DNA of 5,189 nt from Thermaceae bacterium (GTDB lineage Bacteria > Deinococcota > Deinococci > Deinococcales > Marinithermaceae): positions 1 to 5,189 of the forward strand of contig JALVVO010000004.1 in assembly GCA_027023345.1 (NCBI GenBank), in the 5' to 3' direction. Below, in pieces: positions 1 through 5,189 of this stretch; positions within the stretch are counted from its first letter, which is position 1, and each line of letters opens with the position of its first letter. Under the pieces are notes generated by a model. That model was not told the DNA's origin. It did no database searches and saw only the letters and a list, made by a program, of their open reading frames with translations. The translations under genes and the position numbers were made by a program.

Positions 1-921
1 GACGAGCTCCATCCGGCTGGACCCGGCCGGGGTCTGGGCGTCCACGCTCCGAACCAGGCCGGTGGCCTTGTCCACCCGGAGGGTGACGCTCGCCGCCCCG
101 TACTGCATGGAGAGCACCGCCTCCTGCCCCAGGTCCTGGGCGTAGACGAGGGCGTAGCCGATCGCGGGGATCTGCTGGATCGGCTGGCCGGGACGCGCGC
201 CTTGCAGGAGGGCGGGGTTGATGTAGTGGGGCCCCTCGATCGGCGAGCCCGCGGCGTACCCGAAGGGAGTTTCCATGTTGCCGGTGAGGGCGCTCTTGGT
301 AAAGACCTGGTAAAGGGCGACGTTGCCGTCGGTGGTGCTCGGCTGGTAGCGGGTCTCGCCCTGCATCGGCCCCATCGGGCCTTGCATCGAGAACCGGTAG
401 TGGGCGCCCTGCCGGGCCACGGGCGGCAGGCTAAGGGCGGGCAGGTTGACCTGGGCCTGGCCCTTGTAGGTCACCCGCATCGTCATGGCCTGGCCGCCCA
501 TTTGGAGCTGGGTGGTGCTCGATTGCACCAGGCCGGTGCTGGGGTCGAAGGTGATCCGCACCTCGCCTCCTTGTTGCGAGGTGATCAGGGTGTTCCCTTC
601 GAGCCGAGCGCCGGGCACCTGGCCGGACTGGACTGCCTGGCGTTGGATGGGGCTCACGAAGAAGGGGGAGCCCATCGGGCCCACCGCGAGCATCGTGGTG
701 ACGAGCCCGGGCGGGTTTTGGGTGAGGGTGATCATCTTCACCGCCGCCCACTGTTGGCCCACCGCCTCGACCAGGTAGGCCATGGTGCCGCTCTGGCGCT
801 GGCCCATGGCCTCGGTTTCGTTCTGGTAGATCAGCACGAGGCCGGGGCGCAGCCAGTTGGGCAGCGCGGCTTGGGCGAGCGCAAGCCCAAGTCCCAAGAG
901 GAGTGCCCAAAAGCGTTTCAT
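1..921 (-). CDS. Secreted protein of unknown function, 3' end outside the window
   Basis: The frame runs open for 307 codons from an ATG at 921 to the left edge, with no stop. The start is well supported: a strong Shine-Dalgarno AAGGAGGT lies 5 bases upstream, and the N-terminus is a textbook signal peptide (MKRFWALLLGLGLALAQA, likely cleaved after Ala18, with Ala at -3 and -1). There is no lipobox cysteine, so the protein is probably periplasmic or exported rather than a lipoprotein. I do not recognise the family. The mature part is rich in Gln, Gly, Thr, Met and Pro, with alternating polar and hydrophobic stretches that suggest beta structure, and has an MGPM-type turn near residues 181-188. 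Two similar segments, around residues 118-136 (core FDPSTGLV at 125-132) and 277-295 (core VDKATGLV), suggest an internal duplication. It follows the regulator gene by 39 bases and has its own copy of the 18-bp operator, so it is the best candidate target of that regulator. The overlapping plus-strand frame at 202-975 is an antisense shadow. Confidence 0.88.
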   Translation of the reverse strand, partial: MKRFWALLLGLGLALAQAALPNWLRPGLVLIYQNETEAMGQRQSGTMAYLVEAVGQQWAAVKMITLTQNPPGLVTTMLAVGPMGSPFFVSPIQRQAVQSGQVPGARLEGNTLITSQQGGEVRITFDPSTGLVQSSTTQLQMGGQAMTMRVTYKGQAQVNLPALSLPPVARQGAHYRFSMQGPMGPMQGETRYQPSTTDGNVALYQVFTKSALTGNMETPFGYAAGSPIEGPHYINPALLQGARPGQPIQQIPAIGYALVYAQDLGQEAVLSMQYGAASVTLRVDKATGLVRSVDAQTPAGSSRMELV

Positions 922-926
922 CGTCC

Positions 927-934
927 ACCTCCTT
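927..934 (-). promoter_or_regulatory. Shine-Dalgarno site of the secreted-protein gene
   Basis: On the minus strand this reads AAGGAGGT, a near-perfect complement of the 16S anti-SD sequence, with TGGACG between the GGAGG core and the ATG at 921. It decides the start codon of the secreted protein. It contrasts with the regulator and the second OstA-like gene, neither of which has such a site. Confidence 0.9.
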
Positions 935-942
935 CGCCTCGG

Positions 943-948
943 AGGTTA
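943..948 (-). promoter_or_regulatory. Candidate -10 element of the secreted-protein gene
   Basis: The minus strand reads TAACCT, keeping the important TA...T positions of TATAAT (3 of 6 matches overall). It begins 9 bases after the end of the 18-bp operator. A start site about 7 bases downstream would fall near 936, giving an mRNA that begins just before the Shine-Dalgarno site and has a leader of roughly 15 bases. There is no recognisable -35 hexamer; the operator covers that position, as expected for an activator-dependent promoter. The call rests on this geometry, because the match itself is weak. Confidence 0.45.
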
Positions 949-957
949 GGAGGCGGA

Positions 958-975
958 CCCTTAACGCGGTCTTAA
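958..975 (-). promoter_or_regulatory. Operator copy 2: paired TTAAG heptamers before the secreted-protein gene
   Basis: The minus strand reads TTAAGACCGCGTTAAGGG. It can be split into TTAAGAC, a 4-base spacer CGCG, and TTAAGGG, which is a direct repeat with an 11-bp period. It matches the copy at 3697-3714 at 17 of 18 positions. SARP-family regulators are known to bind heptameric direct repeats with about one helical turn of period, just upstream of the -10 element. The gene immediately upstream encodes a protein with such a DNA-binding domain. The site overlaps the last codons and the stop of that gene (stop at 963-961). Binding by that regulator is an inference. Confidence 0.65.
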
Positions 976-3675
976 AAGCTCGCCGAGGGGGGGCGCGGCC
1001 TCGCCCACGGTCCGGGAGAAGGTCTCGGCGAAGCGGCGGTAGGCCGCCTGGAGGGCGGCCTCCTGGCCCGCCGCCTTGAGCGCCCGGGCGTACTCGGCGA
1101 AGACCTCGGGGTCGCCGGGGTCCAGGGCGAAGAGGGTTTTTAGGAGCTCGAGCCGGGCCTTGGGCGGGCGCTTTTCGGCCTGGGCGAGGCCGACGCGAAG
1201 GAGCCTCGCCCGCGCCTCGGCCACGGCCTCGTCCACCCGAGGGTTGTCCACCCCGGGGAAGGCTGGCTCGCGGTAGAGGGCGAGCGCCCGGTCGAGGTCC
1301 CCGGCCGCGAGCGCGGCCGTGAACGCCTCCCAATCGCTCTCGGTGCGCTCGAGGCCCCGCTCGCTGAGGTAGGTGGGCACGCCCCAGGGCTCGAGCACCT
1401 TTCGCAGGTGGTTGAGCTGGACGTAGAGGTTGTTGCGCGCGCGCTCGGGGTCGGCGTCGGGCCAGATCGCCTCGAGGAGCGCCTCCCGGTCCAGGCCCAG
1501 GAGCAGGAGGGCGAAGACCTCCTTGAGCCGGCGGGAGAGGTGCACCTCGCCGAGCGGACCCTGGACCTCGAAGGCGCCGAGCACTCGGACGCGGAGCGGG
1601 GGGATCTCGCGGTGGCGGAGCCGGATCGCCTCGGCCCAGCCGGCGGCGAGGAGGTCCTTTAGGGGGTAGGCCCGGGCCCACTCGGGCCGCGTGCGGGGTA
1701 GCGCCTTTAGGGGGACGAAGGCGGGCAGGACGCGTTCGCCGGCGTTGGTGAGCCGGACGAGCTCCTCGAGGTAGGTCTCCTCGCCGGTGACGCGGAAGCC
1801 GGTCGCCGCCCGGTGCATCCGCTCCTCCCGGCTCCGGGCCTCGGGCAGCCGCCGGGGATCGCTCTCAAGGAGGGCGGCGGCGAGGCCGGTAAAAAACCCC
1901 GTTCGCTCGGGGAGCTGGCGTTCGGCCTCCTTGCGCTGGCCGGCCTCGGCGAGGAGGGCGACCAGGTAGCCCCGCGCCCGGTCGGCGGGATCGGGTTTTT
2001 CCAGGAGCTCGAGCCCCGCGAGCGCCCGGGCCAGGGCCTCCGGGTTCCTTTCCAGCCGGGCGAGCTCGGCCTCGCCGATCAGGGCCTCGACCCGGTTTAG
2101 GTGGCGGAGCTCGGCGGCCCGCTGGTAGGCGGCTTGCGCCTCCTCGCGCGCGCCGGTCCACTCCCGCGTCCGGCCGAGCTCGACCCAATGGATCACCTCG
2201 ACGAAGTGGGTCGGCACCTCCCCGGCCTCGTGGGCGCGGTCGAGGGCCTCCAGGGCCTCGCGGTAGCCGAGCAGGTCGCCCTTGAGCTCGAAGAAGAGAG
2301 CCGCGCGGTTCGCCGCCAGGATGGGGGCGAAGGGGCTCGTCTTCGGCATCGTCCGGACGGCGCGGTCGAAGAGCCGGCGCGCGGCCTCGTCGTCGCCGGC
2401 CTGGTGGGCGATCGTCGCCCGGTTGCTGAGGTAGCGGGCGAGGAACTCGGGGTCTTGGACCTCGCCCTCGAGGGGCTCGGCCTCCTTCAGGATGCCCACC
2501 GCCTTCTCCACCCGCCCGGCCTCGGCGAGGGCGAAGGCGGCGAGGCCGTAGGCCTCCAGGCGAAACGCGGGGGCGCCCTCGCCCCGCGCGAGCTCCAGGA
2601 AGGCCTGGATGGCTTCTTCGGTCCGGCCCGTGTTCAGGAGGGCGATGGCCACCCGCATCCGCCGGTGGGGGCCGGCTGGCCCCGGCGCCCGCTGGTGCCA
2701 TCGGAGCACGGCCTCGGGCAGGGTGGCGGCGAGCGCCGGACCCGAGGGGGCCTCGAGCAAAGCGGCGAGCTCCTCAAAGAGCCCGAGCCGCTCCAGGGCG
2801 AGGCCGTAGAGGGGGGGCGGAATCCGGTCCCGGTTTTTGAGCACCGCGGCCCGGACCTCCCGCAGGGGGAGGGCCTCGGCCAGGGCAGCGTGGAGGCGGA
2901 AGCCCCCCTCCGCCGCCTGGAGCAGCCCCGCCTCGGCCAGCCGCTCGGTGGCCTCGGTGGCGGCCTCCCGGGGGAGCTCCCGCACCCCGGCAAAGAGGAG
3001 GAGCTCGGAGAAGAGCTCGGGGCCAAGGCTCCTCCTCAAGCCCTCGGCGAGCGAGGCCCAGTCCGGCTCGCCCCCGCTCACCGCCGCCAGGTGGAGGGCG
3101 ATCGGCCAGCCGCCGGTCCTCTCCCAAAGGACCCCGGCCCGTTGTTCGTCGCCGAGGAGCCTCACCGCCTCCTCCCGGGTGAAGGCGAGGTCCCGGGCGG
3201 AGAGCCGCACGAGCCGCCCTTGAGCGGCGAGGGCCGCGATCTCCGGCGAGGCCAGGCGCCGCCGGCTCGCGATGCCCAAAAGCAGAGGGGGGTCGCGCAG
3301 GAGGGGGGCGACGGCGGCGGGGTCCTGGAGGTCGTCGAGGACCAAGACGGTGGGACGCTCTTTGAGGTCGGCGAGGATCGCCCGCCAGGGCGAGCCCTGG
3401 GGCAGTCCGAGGGCCTCCTCGAGGACCCGCTTGGGGTCGTCGTCGGGGAGGAGGGCGAGCCAGATCGTCCGGAGGCCTTTGAGCCGCTCGCTCCACTGGG
3501 CGAGGAGCACGGTCTTGCCGTAGCCGAAGGGGGCCTCGAGCACGAGAACCTCGCCCGGCTCGCGGGGCAGGCGCTCGAGCAAGCGCGGGCGTTCCAGGTA
3601 GAGGGGCAGGGCAAGCGGGCGTCCGACCGCCATGACCGGCTTCAAGACCCATTTTAAAGGCGCCGGCCTCCGCAC
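961..3675 (-). CDS. STAND NTPase-TPR transcriptional regulator with C-terminal SARP/BTAD domains
   Basis: This is a 904-residue cytoplasmic signal-sensing transcription factor. It begins with a MalT-like STAND NTPase: Walker A APFGYGKT at 48-55, Walker B VLVLDDLQ at 110-117, a sensor-like ASRRR at about 136-140, and TGGWPIALHLAA at 187-198, the signature helix of MalT-type proteins. Residues from about 338 to 610 form degenerate TPR-like helices, the usual ligand or partner surface. An OmpR/SARP-like winged helix follows at about 693-785 (VLGAFEVQ at 698-705, NNLYVQLNHLRK at 748-759), then a BTAD domain to the end. Canonical SARPs carry this module at the N-terminus, and MalT proteins end in a LuxR-type helix-turn-helix instead. 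The GTG start at 3675 has no Shine-Dalgarno site but coincides with the predicted transcription start. Met15 (ATG at 3633) and Leu11 (TTG at 3645) are alternatives, and all three keep the domains. The gene lies 35 bases after the OstA-like pair. Its ligand is unknown. Confidence 0.93.
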   Translation of the reverse strand: MRRPAPLKWVLKPVMAVGRPLALPLYLERPRLLERLPREPGEVLVLEAPFGYGKTVLLAQWSERLKGLRTIWLALLPDDDPKRVLEEALGLPQGSPWRAILADLKERPTVLVLDDLQDPAAVAPLLRDPPLLLGIASRRRLASPEIAALAAQGRLVRLSARDLAFTREEAVRLLGDEQRAGVLWERTGGWPIALHLAAVSGGEPDWASLAEGLRRSLGPELFSELLLFAGVRELPREAATEATERLAEAGLLQAAEGGFRLHAALAEALPLREVRAAVLKNRDRIPPPLYGLALERLGLFEELAALLEAPSGPALAATLPEAVLRWHQRAPGPAGPHRRMRVAIALLNTGRTEEAIQAFLELARGEGAPAFRLEAYGLAAFALAEAGRVEKAVGILKEAEPLEGEVQDPEFLARYLSNRATIAHQAGDDEAARRLFDRAVRTMPKTSPFAPILAANRAALFFELKGDLLGYREALEALDRAHEAGEVPTHFVEVIHWVELGRTREWTGAREEAQAAYQRAAELRHLNRVEALIGEAELARLERNPEALARALAGLELLEKPDPADRARGYLVALLAEAGQRKEAERQLPERTGFFTGLAAALLESDPRRLPEARSREERMHRAATGFRVTGEETYLEELVRLTNAGERVLPAFVPLKALPRTRPEWARAYPLKDLLAAGWAEAIRLRHREIPPLRVRVLGAFEVQGPLGEVHLSRRLKEVFALLLLGLDREALLEAIWPDADPERARNNLYVQLNHLRKVLEPWGVPTYLSERGLERTESDWEAFTAALAAGDLDRALALYREPAFPGVDNPRVDEAVAEARARLLRVGLAQAEKRPPKARLELLKTLFALDPGDPEVFAEYARALKAAGQEAALQAAYRRFAETFSRTVGEAAPPLGELLRPR
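3651..3656 (-). promoter_or_regulatory. Alternative -10-like hexamer inside the regulator's 5' end
   Basis: The minus strand reads TAAAAT, within TTTAAAAT, which matches TATAAT at 5 of 6 positions and stands out in this GC-rich DNA. It is a better -10 match than the CAGAAT further upstream. If used, transcription would begin near 3644, at or beside the in-frame TTG at 3645 and 11 to 12 bases before the in-frame ATG at 3633. That would shorten the protein by 10 or 14 residues. No -35 element is visible at 17 or 18 bases upstream (GGGCGT or GGGGCG), so I rank it second. Confidence 0.3.
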
Positions 3676-3681
3676 GCCCCC

Positions 3682-3687
3682 ATTCTG
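3682..3687 (-). promoter_or_regulatory. Candidate -10 element of the regulator gene
   Basis: The minus strand reads CAGAAT, 4 of 6 matches to TATAAT, and begins 9 bases after the end of the 18-bp operator. The spacing is the same as at the secreted-protein promoter. A start site 7 bases downstream falls at 3675, exactly the G of the GTG start codon, predicting a leaderless mRNA. Leaderless transcripts with a -10 just before the start codon are known to be common in Deinococcota. The hexamer alone is weak; the repeated geometry is the argument. Confidence 0.42.
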
Positions 3688-3696
3688 GCGGGGCCG

Positions 3697-3714
3697 CCCT
3701 TAACGCGGACTTAA
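3697..3714 (-). promoter_or_regulatory. Operator copy 1: paired TTAAG heptamers before the regulator gene
   Basis: The minus strand reads TTAAGTCCGCGTTAAGGG, or TTAAGTC, spacer CGCG, TTAAGGG, with an 11-bp period. It differs from the copy at 958-975 at a single base. Flanking bases on both sides differ, so the conserved block is sharply bounded. It contains the TAA stop of the preceding OstA-like gene (3713-3711) and lies 21 bases before the GTG of the regulator. The position suggests that the regulator controls its own transcription, which is an inference. Confidence 0.65.
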
Positions 3715-4448
3715 TCCCCGGAGAACTTCCCGGCGATCCCCTCGAGGACCCAGATCTCCCCGCTTTCCAGGTCGTAGACGAGCCTTCTTCCGGCGAGCTC
3801 CTCCCCCGGGGCGGTGCTCCTCACCGGGTCGCCCTCGAGGTAGGCGAGGCCCTTTTCTTCGTCCACCCGGGCGAGCCGGGCCAGGGTCCGGCGCGAACCC
3901 TGCTCGATCGCCACCTCGCCCACGAGCCAGAGCTCGCCCTCCTCCACCCGGTAAAGGAGCGTCTGGGCCTCGCCTTTTAAGGAGTTTTCCCCGGGGCGCT
4001 CGAAGCGAACCGGCCCCGCCAAGCGGGCGAGCCCCGCCCGGTTGTCGTAGTCGAGGCGCCGGCCCTCGGCCTTGAGCTTGCCCTTCTCGATCGCGACCGC
4101 GCCGGGTTCGGCCCGGAGCTCGTAGACGAGCCGATCCTCGGCCTCCTGGTAACGCGCCTCGCCCCCGGCCAGGGCGACCGTACCCCCGCCCTCGTCGGGC
4201 TGTTCGACGAAGGCGAGGGCGGCGTAGGCCCGGGCGTCCTCGCCGAAGCGGACCGTCACCCGGTAAGGCGGCGGGTCGTAGAAGACGAAGCGCACGCCCC
4301 CCTCTTGCTCCTCGATCCAGGCGAGGCCCAGCTCGTCGGGGCTCGTCTTCTCCACCACCACCTCGGTCTTGCCGTGCACCAGGGTGGCGGTGGGGTGGTA
4401 GACCTGGGCGAGCCCGAGGCCGAAGAGGAGGAGGACGGCCCGCCGCAT
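3711..4448 (-). CDS. OstA/LptA-like periplasmic protein
   Basis: This 245-residue protein has a short signal peptide (basic MRR, then a hydrophobic stretch to about residue 14) and a mature region of repeated beta strands typical of the OstA/LptA/LptC fold. At least three units follow the family pattern of a basic or polar strand, a turn, then a hydrophobic strand: about 125-150 (LKAEGRRLDYDN), 156-182 (LKGEAQTLLYRVEEGELWLV) and 218-242 (LAGRRLVYDLESGEIWVLEG). In proteobacteria these proteins form the periplasmic bridge that carries lipopolysaccharide to the outer membrane. The ligand in this organism is uncertain, since Thermus-type bacteria are generally held to lack classical LPS, so I give no symbol. 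The ATG at 4448 shares its A with the TGA of the upstream gene (TGATG) and no Shine-Dalgarno site is visible, so translation is probably coupled. The cleavage site after LAQ is not canonical. The family call is firm and the exact role is open. Confidence 0.82.
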   Translation of the reverse strand: MRRAVLLLFGLGLAQVYHPTATLVHGKTEVVVEKTSPDELGLAWIEEQEGGVRFVFYDPPPYRVTVRFGEDARAYAALAFVEQPDEGGGTVALAGGEARYQEAEDRLVYELRAEPGAVAIEKGKLKAEGRRLDYDNRAGLARLAGPVRFERPGENSLKGEAQTLLYRVEEGELWLVGEVAIEQGSRRTLARLARVDEEKGLAYLEGDPVRSTAPGEELAGRRLVYDLESGEIWVLEGIAGKFSGD

Positions 4449-5189
4449 CAGCGCCGCTTGGGCTCGAAGTCGCGCTCGGGGAGCTCGAAGGGCTTGCCGA
4501 AGAGGCGCACGCGGTGCTTGTTCACGTCGTGGAGCAGGGTGCCGGCGGAGAGCTTGCGGCCCTTTTTGCGGTCCTCGCTCGCGGCCGGGCGGCCGACCAC
4601 GATCGCCTCGCCCTTCGCGTCGTCGTAGAAGAGGGCGTCGCCCCGGGTGACGAGGTCGCCGTCGGTGAGGACCACCGCCCCCTTGGCGAGGAGCTTCTTT
4701 TCGCGGGCGAGCATCCTGGCTTCCTCGGCCTCGATCACGAGGTCGCCGCCCTCCTTGCGGTGACGCACGAGGCGCACCCGCCCGCCCGGAGTGCGGAAGA
4801 CGGCGAGCGTGCGCTCCTCCTCGTAGTAGACCTCCTCGGCGAAGCCCTCCTGGGGGCCGCTCTCGAGCCGGACTTGGCCCCTGCTCTCCGAGGTGTCGTC
4901 GTCCACGTCGAAGGCGAGGTAGTCCCGGGCCTCCACCCGGACCGGGTCCTCCCCCTCCTTGGCCGGGTGCTGCACCATCGTCGCCGGGCCGAAGAGCTTG
5001 CCGACCCCGGTCGCCTCCCGGTAGACGAGCTTCGGTCCCCGGGCCTCGACCTGGCCCCGGCGCACCACCACGCCGCCCTCGAAGGTGGCGGTGCGCTCGC
5101 CCTCGGCGGCTTGCATGCTCTTGCCCTCGGGGGCCTCGAGCACCGCCTTCTTTGCCAGGATCTCCAGGTTCCCCACCCGGCCCCGGATG
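4448..5189 (-). CDS. OstA/LptA-like protein, 5' end outside the window
   Basis: The frame is open from the right edge to a TGA at 4450-4448, giving 246 visible residues. A GTG at 5176 could start a 242-residue product, but I reject it. The frame continues upstream, there is no Shine-Dalgarno site, and the residues across that GTG (IRGRVGNLEILAKKA) read as a normal strand inside an OstA domain. A start at the GTG would also leave the protein without a signal peptide. Several OstA-type repeat units are visible, such as GGVVVRRGQVEARGPKLVYR, then an ARGDYLAF-like unit (VEARDYLAFDVDDD), then VVLTDGDLVTRGDALFYDD, each pairing a conserved Gly-rich turn with hydrophobic strands. The C-terminus is basic (PKRR). 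By family this is an envelope lipid- or glycolipid-transport component in the periplasm. It forms a translationally coupled pair with the next OstA-like gene, and the two may interact or form mixed filaments. Confidence 0.82.
   Translation of the reverse strand, partial: IRGRVGNLEILAKKAVLEAPEGKSMQAAEGERTATFEGGVVVRRGQVEARGPKLVYREATGVGKLFGPATMVQHPAKEGEDPVRVEARDYLAFDVDDDTSESRGQVRLESGPQEGFAEEVYYEEERTLAVFRTPGGRVRLVRHRKEGGDLVIEAEEARMLAREKKLLAKGAVVLTDGDLVTRGDALFYDDAKGEAIVVGRPAASEDRKKGRKLSAGTLLHDVNKHRVRLFGKPFELPERDFEPKRR

Noticed and set aside
935..955. Inverted repeat cgcctc/gaggcg with a 9-base loop before the secreted-protein gene
   Set aside because: It straddles the proposed -10 element, so only half would be transcribed. 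A 6-bp stem from purine/pyrimidine-rich GC sequence is expected by chance here.
202..975. Plus-strand open frame of 257 codons opposite the secreted-protein gene
   Set aside because: Its sequence is a low-complexity Gly/His/Arg/Leu shadow typical of antisense frames in GC-rich DNA. The minus-strand frame has a signal peptide and a strong Shine-Dalgarno site.
431..2701. Other long minus-strand frames within the regulator region (431-1681, 1865-2701)
   Set aside because: They are out-of-phase, Arg/Pro/Gly-rich translations of the same DNA. The in-frame regulator runs through the region without a frameshift.
2101..3657. Plus-strand open frame of 518 codons opposite the regulator
   Set aside because: It lies antisense to the NTPase and TPR regions, whose motifs are unmistakable. 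The translated plus-strand product is Gly/Glu/Pro/Leu-rich with no recognisable domain.
3687..3698. GC palindrome GGCGGCCCCGCC between the OstA-like gene and the regulator, considered as a terminator
   Set aside because: The stem is only 4-5 bp with a tiny loop and no following T run. It lies between the operator and the -10 hexamer, so its base composition probably reflects background GC content.
5174..5176. GTG at 5176 as the true start of the first OstA-like gene
   Set aside because: The frame remains open to the window edge, no Shine-Dalgarno site is present, and the residues before and after form one continuous OstA-type strand. The protein would also lack a signal peptide.
1..5189. Many CTCGAG and GCTCGAG hexamers through the window, considered as a scattered repeat or uptake signal
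   Set aside because: They sit inside coding sequence and are explained by common Leu-Glu or Ser/Ala-Arg codon pairs with G/C-ending codons. They have no regular spacing or extended shared flanks.

Overview
The window is very GC-rich and packed with coding sequence on the minus strand. The four proteins that can be read contain about 1,700 residues and not one cysteine. They are rich in Leu, Ala, Arg, Glu and Pro, and codons end in G or C wherever possible. This suggests a high-GC thermophile of the Thermus/Meiothermus/Oceanithermus type (Deinococcota). That assignment is an inference from composition and gene style, since there is no rRNA or other marker here.

Read in the direction of transcription (right to left), the layout is as follows. 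(1) 5189-4448 holds an OstA/LptA-like periplasmic protein whose 5' end lies outside the window. (2) 4448-3711 holds a second, signal-peptide-bearing OstA/LptA-like protein, coupled to the first by a TGATG stop/start overlap. (3) 3675-961 encodes a 904-residue regulator with a MalT-type STAND NTPase, a TPR-like helical middle and a C-terminal SARP-type DNA-binding plus BTAD module. (4) 921-1 encodes a secreted protein of unknown function whose 3' end lies outside the window. The long plus-strand frames are antisense shadows. There is no RNA gene, mobile element or CRISPR array, and no gap over 40 bases lacks a gene.

The most interesting signal is in the two short intergenic gaps. An 18-bp sequence, TTAAG(T/A)CCGCGTTAAGGG on the minus strand, occurs once before the regulator (3697-3714) and once before the secreted-protein gene (958-975), with 17 of 18 bases identical. 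Each copy is two TTAAG-type heptamers with an 11-bp period and a 4-bp spacer, the geometry known for SARP operators. In both places a -10-like hexamer follows the second heptamer after exactly 9 bases. The copies overlap the stop codons of the preceding genes in different reading phases, so they are not relics of related coding ends. The simplest reading is a self-contained circuit in which the STAND-TPR-SARP protein controls its own gene and the adjacent secreted protein. The predicted start sites fit: the regulator mRNA would be leaderless, beginning at its GTG, and the secreted-protein mRNA would begin just before a strong Shine-Dalgarno sequence. The ligand and the purpose of the secreted protein are unknown. 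The OstA-like pair may be a separate envelope operon that merely sits upstream.
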